This document shows, one piece after another, positions 8,708-16,403 of a DNA stretch of 64,000 nucleotides. The DNA comes from JACCZR01 sp963844805 (lineage in GTDB: Bacteria > Actinomycetota > Thermoleophilia > Solirubrobacterales > Thermoleophilaceae): positions 124,001-188,000 of the forward strand of contig CAWJPU010000009.1 of NCBI GenBank assembly GCA_963844805.1, given 5' to 3'. A program made the position numbers and the translations under genes. Under the pieces are notes generated by a model. It did not search any database, was not told the origin of the DNA, and was given only the letters and a program-made list of their open reading frames with translations. Numbering within the stretch: position 1 is the stretch's first letter; each line of letters begins with the position of its first letter.

Positions 8708-8773
8708 CGGGATATGGTCACGCGATACGTGACGTCCAGCTCTTCATCAGATCGCGGGGCAGGATGCCCCGCG
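8699..8773. terminator. hairpin-rich convergent intergenic region
   Basis: Between the carboxyltransferase and cupin genes lie several inverted repeats: CCGCT/AGCGG across the stop codon, GTCACG-CGATA-CGTGAC (8717-8733), and a 9-bp stem CGCGGGGCA/TGCCCCGCG with a 3-nt loop (8753-8773). No long T-run follows, so these may act as structural terminators for both strands. The last stem resembles one at 18807-18827. Confidence 0.45.
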
Positions 8774-8794
8774 GCGGTAATCCCGCTGTAGGGC

Positions 8795-9271
8795 TTACGC
8801 GAGCAACTCGCAGTCGTTTGCCTTCGCCACGGCGGCCACGTGCTCCCAGTCGGGCTCCTCGTCGGACGGGGGCGGCAGGATGCGGTTCTGCGCGGGCTGT
8901 CCCATCCCGCGAACGAGGTTCTCGAAGCCCCCGGGCGTCATCACGAAGAGCATCCGGCACCCCTCGGGGCCGGTGCTGTAGCGGTGCGGAATGCCGTGCG
9001 GGCCGAAGGCGAAGTCGCCCGGGCCGACCTCGAAGCGCTCGCTGCCCACCTCGATGGTCGCCGAGCCCTCGAGGATGTAGAAGCCCTCGTCGTCGCGGTA
9101 GTGGACGTGCAGCGGCCCCTCCATGTTCGGCGGCTCGGTGATCTCCAGCAGGCTCAGCCGACCGCCGGTCTGCTCTGCCGTCGCCTTGACCTCGGCCAAG
9201 GCGCCGAACCACCAGATGGCCTCGCCCTCGCCCTTCCGCGTCGCAACGGCCTCGGGTGCCTGGGTGCTCAT
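8795..9271 (-). CDS. cupin-domain protein
   Basis: 158 residues, one cupin barrel. Metal-ligand motif 1 reads HVHYRDDEGFYILEG (His, His, Glu) and motif 2 contains PHGIPHRYSTG. Cupins of this form are small metal-binding oxygenases, isomerases or ligand sensors; the substrate cannot be told. The ATG at 9271 is preferred over a longer frame because a perfect AGGAGG precedes it. It overlaps the upstream SnoaL-like gene by ATGA, so the two are translationally coupled. A second cupin protein with a similar layout lies at 62827. Confidence 0.85.
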   Translation of the reverse strand: MSTQAPEAVATRKGEGEAIWWFGALAEVKATAEQTGGRLSLLEITEPPNMEGPLHVHYRDDEGFYILEGSATIEVGSERFEVGPGDFAFGPHGIPHRYSTGPEGCRMLFVMTPGGFENLVRGMGQPAQNRILPPPSDEEPDWEHVAAVAKANDCELLA

Positions 9272-9606
9272 GTGTCCTCCTGTCGGTCGACGTGCAGGAG
9301 GCAGATGGCGATCCGCCAAGCCCCGTCAGGACCGCGACACGCCACGTGCGCGGCACCCGCCGAGCTGAGGAGCGCGAGACCCCGGGAGCGGAGCACCCGG
9401 CCGTCGCCGGCCACGTAGGTCCCTCCCTCCTCGAACAGCTCCACGGCAGCACGGCCGATTGCCTCACCGCCGCGGGACTCGCGAGGGCCCGACGCGAACA
9501 CCGCGCCGTCGCAGAACAACGAGCGCAGCCTCGCCCGGTCGCGCACGACCAGGGCGTCCTCCAGCAGCGTGTCGAGCTCCTCCGGGGTCCGTCCTCCTGC
9601 GTTCAC
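9268..9606 (-). CDS. SnoaL/DUF4440-like small protein
   Basis: 112 residues. It begins TPEELDTLLEDALVVRDRARL and continues with a strand-rich cone-shaped fold typical of the NTF2/SnoaL superfamily (LFCDGAVFASGPRE, WRIAICLLHVDR). It may be a small hydrolase, isomerase or ligand-binding protein. GTG 9606 is taken as start because it begins the conserved helix. It forms a two-gene operon with the cupin gene and is divergent from the LuxR regulator at 9694, which is a natural candidate to control it. Confidence 0.75.
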   Translation of the reverse strand: MNAGGRTPEELDTLLEDALVVRDRARLRSLFCDGAVFASGPRESRGGEAIGRAAVELFEEGGTYVAGDGRVLRSRGLALLSSAGAAHVACRGPDGAWRIAICLLHVDRQEDT

Positions 9607-9681
9607 AACGGCGAAGCTACGGCTGCGCCCCGCTTGAGGCCATGCCAGAAATGTGGCATTTGCGCGCGCAGCGATCAGGCG

Positions 9682-9687
9682 TAAGGT
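9682..9687 (+). promoter_or_regulatory. -10 box TAAGGT, leaderless
   Basis: TAAGGT ends 6 nt before ATG 9694 in the 87-nt divergent gap between the SnoaL-like gene and the regulator. Confidence 0.5.
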
Positions 9688-9693
9688 CGGCCG

Positions 9694-10839
9694 ATGAGCG
9701 CGTACTCCCGAGAGCGGGCGCAGGAGCGGCTCGGCGCACTGGCCGGCGAGAGCCGGGACCTCGTCACCTTCTGGCGCGAGGCCGACGAGATCATCTCGCC
9801 GCTGGTCCCTCACTACATGGGGTTCTGTTGGTACACGCTCGACCCCGCGTCGCTGCTCATCACCAGCCACTTCAACGACTTCATGCCGGAGATCCCGCCG
9901 GAGTCCCTCGCGCACGAGTACTACGAGGACGACGTCAACAAGCTCTCGGACGTGGTGCGCTCGGCCCGCGGCGCCTCCACGCTGCACGAGGCCACGGGCG
10001 GCGACCCGTCCTCTAGCCCACGTTGGCACGCCAACATGGAGCTCGGCGGCGACCAAGAGCTGGTCGTCGGGCTGAGGACCTCGTCTGGAGAAGCGTGGGG
10101 TGGTGTCGGCGTCTACCGCGAGCCCGGCGACCCGACGTTCAGCGAGGAGGAGATCGACTTCCTGCGCGCCGCGTCGCCCACGCTGGGCGAAGGCGCGCGC
10201 CGGGCGCTGCTGCTCGGCGAGGCAAGCGACCCGGAGGGCCCCGAGGCGCCGGGTCTTCTCGTGCTGTCCTCCCGCTGGGAGGTCGAGTCCGCCACGCCAG
10301 GCGTGGAACGCTGGATGTCGGACCTGCCGGAGGGCGACTGGCAGGCCGGCCGGCTTCCCTCCGCCGTGCTGGCGGTGGCCGGCCAGGCCCAGCGCTCCGC
10401 CGACGGTCGCGACGCTCCCGGCGAGGTGGCCGTGGCCCGCGTGCTCTCGCGCTCGGGGACCTGGGTGGTGCTCCACGGTGCGACGCTGGTCAGCGACGGG
10501 GGGACCCGCGTCGCGGTCATAGTGGAGCCGGCGCACCCCGCCCGGCTCGTGCCGCTCCTGATGTCGGCCTACTGCCTGACCGAGCGCGAGCAGGAGGTGA
10601 CCCGGCTGGTCCTGCAGGGCGAGTCGACCGGAGGGATCGCGGAGCGTCTCGTGGTGTCACCGCACACCGTGCAGCAGCACCTCAAGAGCATCTTCGAGAA
10701 GACCGGCGTGAGGAGCCGCCGCGACCTGGTCGGCAAGGTCTTCTTCTCTCACTACGAGCCGCGACTGCGCGACAACGAGGATCGGGCGCAGAGGGAACAG
10801 CCGCTGCGAGGCGGTCCAATGGCCCCCTCCGGCGCTTGA
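9694..10839 (+). CDS. LuxR-family transcriptional regulator with GAF-like sensor
   Basis: 381 residues. The first ~190 form a GAF-like sensory region. The C-terminal ~65 residues are a LuxR/GerE helix-turn-helix with LTEREQEVTRLVLQG, IAERLVVSPHTVQQHL and IFEKTGVRSRRDLVGKVF. It lacks a receiver domain, so it is not a standard response regulator; it probably binds a ligand or redox signal directly. It is divergent from the SnoaL-cupin operon, which suggests local regulation. Confidence 0.88.
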   Translation: MSAYSRERAQERLGALAGESRDLVTFWREADEIISPLVPHYMGFCWYTLDPASLLITSHFNDFMPEIPPESLAHEYYEDDVNKLSDVVRSARGASTLHEATGGDPSSSPRWHANMELGGDQELVVGLRTSSGEAWGGVGVYREPGDPTFSEEEIDFLRAASPTLGEGARRALLLGEASDPEGPEAPGLLVLSSRWEVESATPGVERWMSDLPEGDWQAGRLPSAVLAVAGQAQRSADGRDAPGEVAVARVLSRSGTWVVLHGATLVSDGGTRVAVIVEPAHPARLVPLLMSAYCLTEREQEVTRLVLQGESTGGIAERLVVSPHTVQQHLKSIFEKTGVRSRRDLVGKVFFSHYEPRLRDNEDRAQREQPLRGGPMAPSGA

Positions 10840-10950
10840 GCGACCCCCGACCGCACCGAGGAGGCGCGGCGCAAGGAGCTGATGCGCGAGCTGATGTCCG
10901 GGCGCTCCGGCGAACGCGGACGAAGTGGTGGGAGCCTGGCTAGCGGCTAA
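10836..10950 (+). CDS. possible small ORF disrupted by one extra base
   Basis: Between the regulator and the GH3 gene, a TTG overlapping the regulator's TGA begins a frame that, if one C is removed from the C-run near 10843, reads a plausible charged ~37-residue peptide (core RTEEARRKELMRELMSG) ending at TAA 10948-10950. Codon use is GC3-rich as in real genes here. It is only a candidate; I recognise no family. Confidence 0.25.
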
Positions 10951-10953
10951 CGT
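10948..10953 (+). promoter_or_regulatory. -10 box TAACGT, leaderless
   Basis: TAACGT ends 8 nt before the TTG at 10962 and supports that start. Confidence 0.45.
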
Positions 10954-10961
10954 GGCCCGCC

Positions 10962-12056
10962 TTGAGGGCGGCCATTCACACCGCGATCGTGGCGGGCGCC
11001 CTCGCGCTGCTCGCCGGGCCGGCACAGGCCCAGACCCCGCGCCTGAGCGACTCCCAGCTCGCCGGCCAGCGCGTGATCTTCTCCTACCTGGGCAAGACCC
11101 CGCCGCGTGAGCTCGTGCGCCGCGTGCAGCGCGGCGAGGCCGCGGGGGTGATGCTCTACACGCGCAACATCCGCTCGCGCGCGCACCTGCGGCGGACGCT
11201 CGCGTCGCTACAGCGCGCGGCGCACCGCTCGCCAATCCGGCTGCCGCTGCTGCTGCTGCTCGACCAGGAGGGCGGCTACGTCCAGCGCCTGCCCGGCGGG
11301 CCCACACTCTCTGCCGCCCGGGTCGGGAGCACCCGCGGCGCCTTCAACACCGGGCTGCAGGCGGGCCGGACGCTCCGCGGGGTGAACGTCAACGTCAACC
11401 TCGCGCCGGTGGCCGACGTCTGCCGCAGGCGCTCGGCGCTCGAGCGCGAGCTGCGCTGCTATGGGCGCAGTCCGTCGCTGGTGCGCGCGCGGGCGCGCGC
11501 CTTCGCGCGTGGGCTCCTGCGCCGGCGCATCCTGCCGGCGGCCAAGCACTTCCCCGGCCTCGGCGCCGCGCGCAGGAACACCGACGACGCCCCGGTCATC
11601 ATCCGCGCCTCGCGCTCGACCCTGCGGCGTATCGACGAGCGCCCGTTCGCCGGCAACCTCACGCCGATGATCATGCTCAGCAACGCGGTCTACCCCGCCT
11701 TCGACCGCCACCGGGTCGCCTCGCTGTCGCGAGCGATCATCGTGGGCGAGCTTCGCCGCCGTCTGCGCTACCGCGGCGTCACGATCTCCGACGCCTACGA
11801 CACCCCCACCGGCTTCGGCCTCGGCAGCCCGGCCCGCATCGCGCTCAACGCCGCGCGCGCCGACCTGGACCTGATCCTGTTCTCCCACACCTACGCGAGC
11901 TCCGCGACCGCTGCGCGGACGATCCAGTCGGCGCTGCGCTCGGGGCGGCTCTCGCGCCCGGCGGCGCTGCGGTCGGCGGAGCGGGTGCTCGCCCTGCGCA
12001 GGCGGGCGGCACGGCTGGCAAGGTACTCCACCCGCCCGAGCAGGCCCCGGCGCTGA
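10962..12056 (+). CDS. secreted glycoside hydrolase family 3 protein (beta-N-acetylhexosaminidase type)
   Basis: 364 residues with a signal peptide (IVAGALALLAGPAQAQ). The catalytic barrel shows LLLLDQEGGYVQRL and the NagZ-type signature AKHFPGLGAARRNTDDAP, in which the His of KHFPG belongs to the flexible catalytic loop. Family members remove N-acetylglucosamine from peptidoglycan or chitin fragments. The usual second G-x-G histidine form (KHFPGHG) is KHFPGLG here. The TTG start is placed by the upstream promoter box. The next gene overlaps the stop by CTGA. Confidence 0.85.
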   Translation: MRAAIHTAIVAGALALLAGPAQAQTPRLSDSQLAGQRVIFSYLGKTPPRELVRRVQRGEAAGVMLYTRNIRSRAHLRRTLASLQRAAHRSPIRLPLLLLLDQEGGYVQRLPGGPTLSAARVGSTRGAFNTGLQAGRTLRGVNVNVNLAPVADVCRRRSALERELRCYGRSPSLVRARARAFARGLLRRRILPAAKHFPGLGAARRNTDDAPVIIRASRSTLRRIDERPFAGNLTPMIMLSNAVYPAFDRHRVASLSRAIIVGELRRRLRYRGVTISDAYDTPTGFGLGSPARIALNAARADLDLILFSHTYASSATAARTIQSALRSGRLSRPAALRSAERVLALRRRAARLARYSTRPSRPRR

Positions 12057-13022
12057 CGCGGCGCAACCTCATCGCCCTGGTCGTGGCGATCGTCGTGATC
12101 GACGTTGCCCTCGCCGCGTTTCTGCTCCTGCGTCGACGACTCCGGCGAGACCAGGGCGGCCGACGCCGGCGACTGCCCGATCCTGCCGGCGTCGAGCCAC
12201 TGGAACCGGCCCGTCGACAACCTGCCGCTCGTCCCCAACTCCGACGCGATCGTCGCCTCCATCGGGGCCGACGAGGAGACCCACGCCGACTTCGGATCGG
12301 GCCGCACGGACGGGGCCCCGATCGGCATCCCCTACCGCACGGTCGACGGGGACGCGGAGAAGGTCCCGGTCTCCTTCGAGATCGCCGAGGAGTCCGATCC
12401 GGGTCCGTACCCGATCCCGCGCGACGCACCGATCGAGGGAGGCCCGAAGGGCAACGGCGACCGGCACGTGATCGTGCTCGACCGCTCGGACTGCCGGGTG
12501 TACGAGACGTTCAACTCCTTCCCGCAGGACGGTGGGAAGTCCTGGCGCGCGGACTCGGGCGCGGTGTGGGACCTGCGCAGCAACAAGCTGCGCAAGGAGG
12601 GCTTTACCTCCGCCGACGCCGCGGGCCTGCCGATCTTCCCCGGGCTGGCGCGGCCGGAGGAGGTCAAGGAGGGCGAGATCGACCACGCCCTGCGGATCAC
12701 CGTTCCGACCTCGCGCCAGGAGTTCATCTACCCCGCGACCCACTACGCCTCCGAGGACACGTCCGAGGACCAGCCGGCCATGGGGCAGCGACTGCGGATC
12801 AAGCGGTCGGTGGACCCCAACCGCTTCCCGCCCCAGTCACGCGTGCTCGTGCGGGCGCTCCAGCGCTACGGCGCGATCGTGGCCGACAACGGGTCGCCGT
12901 GGTTCATAAGCGGCGTCCCCTCGCGCGACTGGAACGACGAGGACCTCGGCGCGCTCGGGCGCATCTCGGGCAGCGACTGGGAGGTCGTCGACGTCAGCGG
13001 CCTGAGCCGCCCCGGCGACTAG
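12053..13022 (+). CDS. conserved secreted/anchored protein, frameshifted once (CTG start)
   Basis: The N-terminal hydrophobic anchor (RRNLIALVVAIVVIDVALAA) is read from CTG 12053, overlapping the GH3 stop as CTGA. The mature region (DCPILPASSHWNRPVDNLP onward, about 290 residues) is in a different frame. One extra base near 12134, in CGTCGACGAC, separates them, probably a consensus error. The mature part is a Trp/Pro-rich extracytoplasmic protein of a family common in actinobacterial genomes whose function I do not know (conserved stretches VWDLRSNKLR, GLPIFPGLARPEE, QRYGAIVADNGSPWF). Its stop overlaps that of the convergent lipoprotein gene. Confidence 0.65.
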
Positions 13023-14563
13023 CCGGGGATCGTCAGCCTGAACTTCGACTCCAGCTGGCCCTCCCCGGCGGGCTTGGAGGCGCCGACGAGGGCGCCGAGC
13101 ACCGTCAGGTATGGCTTGGCCCGCTGGTAGCCGGAGTCGCTATTCGCGCCGAGGCCCTCGGCCAGCAGCAGCGCCGCCGGCACGCTCGCGTAGGTGCTCA
13201 CCTTGTACCCGCCGCCAAGTGACTGCTGGGCCTGCGTGAAGGCCTCCTCGTCGGACAGCGTCCCCTGGGGGTCGATCGCCGCGCTGGCGGCCTCGTTCCC
13301 GAAGGCCACGACGAACCGGTCGTCGGCCAGCAGCACGTTCACCGGCCGCGGCAGGTCGGCGATGTTCAGGGTGAAGCCGGCGTCGGCCCCGCGGACTCCG
13401 AGCTTCCCGATCCGGATGCCGGAGCCGGCCTGAGAGCGCAGGATGCGCTGGAAGCCGGCGATGGCACGGCGGGTAGCCGCCGTGTCGGTGCTCTCGACCA
13501 CCAGCGCGCCGCCGAGGCTGCTCTGGTCCTGGCCGCGCACGAACAGGCCGTAGTCGCCCATCCAGCCGAGCACGTCGTCCTGCAGGTCCAGCCCGGTGCG
13601 GACGCGCAGGCCCTGCTCGAGGATGGCGCGGCCGCCCACGCTCGAAGCGGCCAGGTCCACGCCGGAGCTCAGCTGGCGGCCCAGGTCCGGGCCGCCGGTC
13701 GCAAGGATCGAGTCGCCGGGCAGCTGGCCGATCAGGTCGCTGCCCTGGGAGCCAAGGCCGGCGAGGCCGAGGGCCGACAGCGACGACGCGGGCGTCTTGC
13801 TCGTGACCTCGAGTGCGTCCGGCTGCGCGGTCGCAGTGGCCACGACCGGCTCGCGGAAGGCGCGCCGGAAGGGCGCGAGGAACTGCGCCTGCGAGGAGGG
13901 GACGGCGTCGAACGCGGCCCGGACGTCGACGTAGCTGAAGCCGAGCCGCTCCTTGGGCTGGCCCTCGAGCGCCTGCTTGAAGCGGTCGCTGGACTCGAGC
14001 GCGCGGTCGTTCCTCTGGGCGTCGACGATGGCCTTCAGGCCGCGCTCGTTGGACAGCACGAGGTAGTCGTCGATCACGGCGGCCACCTGGTCCGGGCCGC
14101 CGAAGCGCCGGTACTGGACGCCCTCGTACTCGGCCGCGGTGCCCTGGCCCTCGCTCTTCTGGACGGTCGCGAGGGCCGCATCCTCGTCCTCGGTCGCGAC
14201 CAGCGCCGCGGCCGGGGTGTCCTCGCTCGGCCCCCCGCGGCCGGGATTGAGTGCGAAGAAGGCCGCCCGGTCGCCCAGCCAGGGCTTGATGTCGTTCTCG
14301 AAGGAGATCTTGGCGTCCTCCTCGCGCAGGCCGTCCTCGATCAGCCGGCTGAGCCGCTGGCCGGCGTCGCCGGAGCCGGGGAACTTGCGCGCGAGGGCAT
14401 CGACCGCGGCCTTCTGGCCACCGTCGGGGTTCAGCTCCACCTCGCCGTAGAAGAGGGCCGAAGCGGGCGCGAGCGTCGCCGGCTGCTTGGTGCCCGAGCC
14501 GCACCCGGCGACGAGCGCGGCAGCGAGCAGGGACACGACGGCGAGGAGGGCGAGACGGCGCAT
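13019..14563 (-). CDS. DUF3352 lipoprotein
   Basis: 514 residues. The lipobox LAAALVAGC marks an extracytoplasmic lipoprotein. The rest is the DUF3352 fold: an opening of ALFYGEVELNPDG type, internal repeats, and ATARRAIAGFQRIL. The molecular role of the family is not established. A second member lies at 58307. I moved the start from a GTG at 14572 to ATG 14563, because TAGGGT at 14571-14576 would overlap the former and sits 7 nt before the latter. Confidence 0.8.
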   Translation of the reverse strand: MRRLALLAVVSLLAAALVAGCGSGTKQPATLAPASALFYGEVELNPDGGQKAAVDALARKFPGSGDAGQRLSRLIEDGLREEDAKISFENDIKPWLGDRAAFFALNPGRGGPSEDTPAAALVATEDEDAALATVQKSEGQGTAAEYEGVQYRRFGGPDQVAAVIDDYLVLSNERGLKAIVDAQRNDRALESSDRFKQALEGQPKERLGFSYVDVRAAFDAVPSSQAQFLAPFRRAFREPVVATATAQPDALEVTSKTPASSLSALGLAGLGSQGSDLIGQLPGDSILATGGPDLGRQLSSGVDLAASSVGGRAILEQGLRVRTGLDLQDDVLGWMGDYGLFVRGQDQSSLGGALVVESTDTAATRRAIAGFQRILRSQAGSGIRIGKLGVRGADAGFTLNIADLPRPVNVLLADDRFVVAFGNEAASAAIDPQGTLSDEEAFTQAQQSLGGGYKVSTYASVPAALLLAEGLGANSDSGYQRAKPYLTVLGALVGASKPAGEGQLESKFRLTIPG

Positions 14564-14570
14564 GGCGCCC

Positions 14571-14576
14571 ACCCTA
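14571..14576 (-). promoter_or_regulatory. -10 box TAGGGT deciding the start of the DUF3352 gene
   Basis: On the minus strand TAGGGT ends 7 nt before ATG 14563. Its TAG also terminates the LPFTG-containing frame just upstream. Confidence 0.5.
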
Positions 14577-14747
14577 GCTGCGGCGCCCGAGGGCTCTGCC
14601 GGCGGCCAGCAGCAGCGCGCCGGCCGCCAACAGGGCGAGCACGAGGAAGCCCGTGAAGGGCAGAGAGCCGGCCTCGCCGGAGGCCGTGGCGCTGCCGTTC
14701 GGCTCGTCGCGGCCGGTGCCGTCGTCCCCGTCGCCCGAGTCGCCGCC
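14574..14747 (-). pseudogene. LPFTG-type wall-anchor tail, in frame after the upstream TGA
   Basis: Directly after the TGA of the cyclodeaminase-like gene, the same frame stays open for 57 codons. They encode a Gly/Asp-rich linker, an LPFTG sorting motif, a ~20-residue hydrophobic segment and a basic tail (GRALGRRS): a complete cell-wall sorting signal. There is no start codon of its own. It may be the 3' remnant of a lost surface-protein gene, or a readthrough extension. Confidence 0.6.
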
Positions 14748-15689
14748 TCAGAGCTCTACCTCCGCCGCGCGCACCGCGCCCGCCTCGCGTGCCTCGAGCA
14801 GCGCGTGGCACAGCGCGAGGTCCTGAATCGCCAAGCCCGTCGAGTCGAACAAGGTCAGCTCATCCTCGTGCGTGCGCCCCGGCGCCGCGCCGGTCAGGAC
14901 GTCGGCCAGCGAGGTCACCTGGGACCGCTCCACCAGGCCCGCCTCCACCGCGCCGGTGAGCTCACCGCCGTGGGAGGCCTGCTCCCATTCGTCGCAGAAC
15001 AGGCTCGCGGCGGCGACCACCTCGATGTCGGCCTCCGCCTTGCCGGCGGCGTCCGCGCCCAGGAAGCTGAGGTGCAGCCCGGGCCGCAGGTCCGACGTGT
15101 GCACCACGGGCTCCGAGCCGGGCGTGACGCAGGTGACCACGTCCTGGGCGAGCGCGTCCTCGCGGGTGCCCGCCTCCCAGCCCAGCTCGCCGGCCAGGCT
15201 GCCGGCCCGCTCGGGGTCGGGGTCGTAGACGACGCCGGGCCCGTACTCGGCCGCCGCCAGGCAGCGCGCCGCCCAGGCTCCGTGCAGCCCGCAGCCGATC
15301 AGGCCGACGGTGCGCGCGTCCTCGCGGGCCAGCTCCTGCGCCGCGACCGCCGCCACCGCCCCGGTGCGCAGGGCGGTGACCGAGCGCACGTCCACCAGCG
15401 CGAGCGGCCGGCCGTCCCGCGACGAGGAGACGAGGATCGCCCCCAGCACCACCGGCAGCCCCGCGGCCGGGTTCTGGGTGAACGACGTGACCCACTTCAG
15501 GATCGCCAGGCCGCCGCCGCGAGCGGGCATCGCGCGGAAGTCCCCGCCCGGGGCGTCGGCGTCGAGGTAGGTCTTGGCCGGCATCTCCCAGCGGCCCGAG
15601 CCGTACTCGACGAAGCCGTCGCGCACCTGCTCGATCGCCTCCTGCGGCGAGATGGCCTCCAGCACCGCGTTCTGGTCGAAGACGAGCAC
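14748..15689 (-). CDS. ornithine cyclodeaminase / mu-crystallin family protein
   Basis: 313 residues. The fold is an NAD(P)-binding Rossmann domain with TVGLIGCGLHGAWAARCL, preceded by the conserved WEMPAKTYLDADAP and LDVRSVTALRTGAVAAVAAQ-like substrate-binding segments. Family members include ornithine cyclodeaminase, alanine dehydrogenase and ketimine reductases; specificity cannot be assigned. GTG 15689 is chosen because the first strand (LVFDQNAVLEAISPQEAIEQ) begins there. It is divergent from the small AccE-like gene. Confidence 0.83.
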   Translation of the reverse strand: MLVFDQNAVLEAISPQEAIEQVRDGFVEYGSGRWEMPAKTYLDADAPGGDFRAMPARGGGLAILKWVTSFTQNPAAGLPVVLGAILVSSSRDGRPLALVDVRSVTALRTGAVAAVAAQELAREDARTVGLIGCGLHGAWAARCLAAAEYGPGVVYDPDPERAGSLAGELGWEAGTREDALAQDVVTCVTPGSEPVVHTSDLRPGLHLSFLGADAAGKAEADIEVVAAASLFCDEWEQASHGGELTGAVEAGLVERSQVTSLADVLTGAAPGRTHEDELTLFDSTGLAIQDLALCHALLEAREAGAVRAAEVEL

Positions 15690-15824
15690 CCCGCGAGGGT
15701 GGCACGTCACCTCCACCGCACGGGTGGGCCGTGGTAGCCGCTGTCGGCCCAGACCGCGGGCCCATCCCCCGGCCACAGGGGAACACCGTGGCGAGGGTCT
15801 CGGGGTCCTCGGCCGCGCCCCCGA

Positions 15825-15830
15825 TACCGT
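15825..15830 (+). promoter_or_regulatory. -10 box TACCGT, leaderless
   Basis: TACCGT ends 6 nt before GTG 15837. The rest of the 147-nt divergent gap shows no other clear feature. Confidence 0.45.
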
Positions 15831-15836
15831 CGGGGC

Positions 15837-16055
15837 GTGTCCGGCAACGGCCACCGCACCCCGCCCCGCCCGCGCATCGAGCTGAAGGGCTCGAGCGCCA
15901 CGCCCGAGGAGGCGGCGGCCATCGCGGCCGCGATCGAGCAGTTCCTGCGCGACACCGCGCCGCCGCCGGCGCCGGCCGAGACGGAGATGAGCCCGTGGCT
16001 GCGCGCCGGCCTGCTGGAAGCAACCGGGAGAAGCGAGCACCCGTGGCGCAGCTAG
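15837..16055 (+). CDS. acyl-CoA carboxylase epsilon-like subunit
   Basis: 72 residues. The pattern is a short basic start, a strand (PRIELKG), then TPEEAAAIAAAIEQFL, a Pro/Ala linker, and SPWLRAGLLEATGR. This is the layout of AccE/PccE epsilon subunits that stabilise the beta-subunit hexamer in actinobacterial acyl-CoA carboxylases. Those genes normally sit beside the beta-subunit gene; here that gene is 7 kb away and the alpha gene 8.8 kb away on the other side. Assignment rests on short, low-complexity similarity. It overlaps the rhodanese gene by 13 nt. Confidence 0.6.
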   Translation: MSGNGHRTPPRPRIELKGSSATPEEAAAIAAAIEQFLRDTAPPPAPAETEMSPWLRAGLLEATGRSEHPWRS

Positions 16056-16348
16056 AGGTAGATCCTCAGCGCGCTGACGAGTTGCGCAGACAGGGCGCCC
16101 GTGTCGTCGACGTCCGCCGCGACGACGAGTGGGCCACGGGCCACATCGAAGGAGCCGAGCACGTCCCATTGGACCAGCTGGGCGGCCGCGCAGACGAGCT
16201 GGGCGAAGGGCCGATACTCCTTTATTGCGCCGTGGGCGAGCGCTCGTTGATGGCGGCGCAGGCGCTGGCCGGCGCCGGCCGCGATGCCGTCAGCCTGGCC
16301 GGCGGCATCGGCGCCTGGGAGCAGGCGGGGCTGCCGGTCACCAAATAG
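16043..16348 (+). CDS. rhodanese-like domain protein
   Basis: 101 residues, a single rhodanese domain. ARVVDVRRDDEWATGHIEGA is the conserved entry. The active-site loop reads YCAVGERS, with catalytic Cys and the Arg ending the CX4R-type loop. It probably carries persulfide sulfur between partners in the cytoplasm. It lies just upstream of the sulfite reductase gene, which fits a link to sulfur metabolism, though the 55-nt gap with its own promoter-like TACATT suggests separate transcription. Confidence 0.85.
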   Translation: MAQLEVDPQRADELRRQGARVVDVRRDDEWATGHIEGAEHVPLDQLGGRADELGEGPILLYCAVGERSLMAAQALAGAGRDAVSLAGGIGAWEQAGLPVTK

Positions 16349-16403
16349 CCTTAATTCCCGCCGAGCTTTGCTACATTCGGCGGTTCCCGAGTTAAGGAGC
16401 CTG

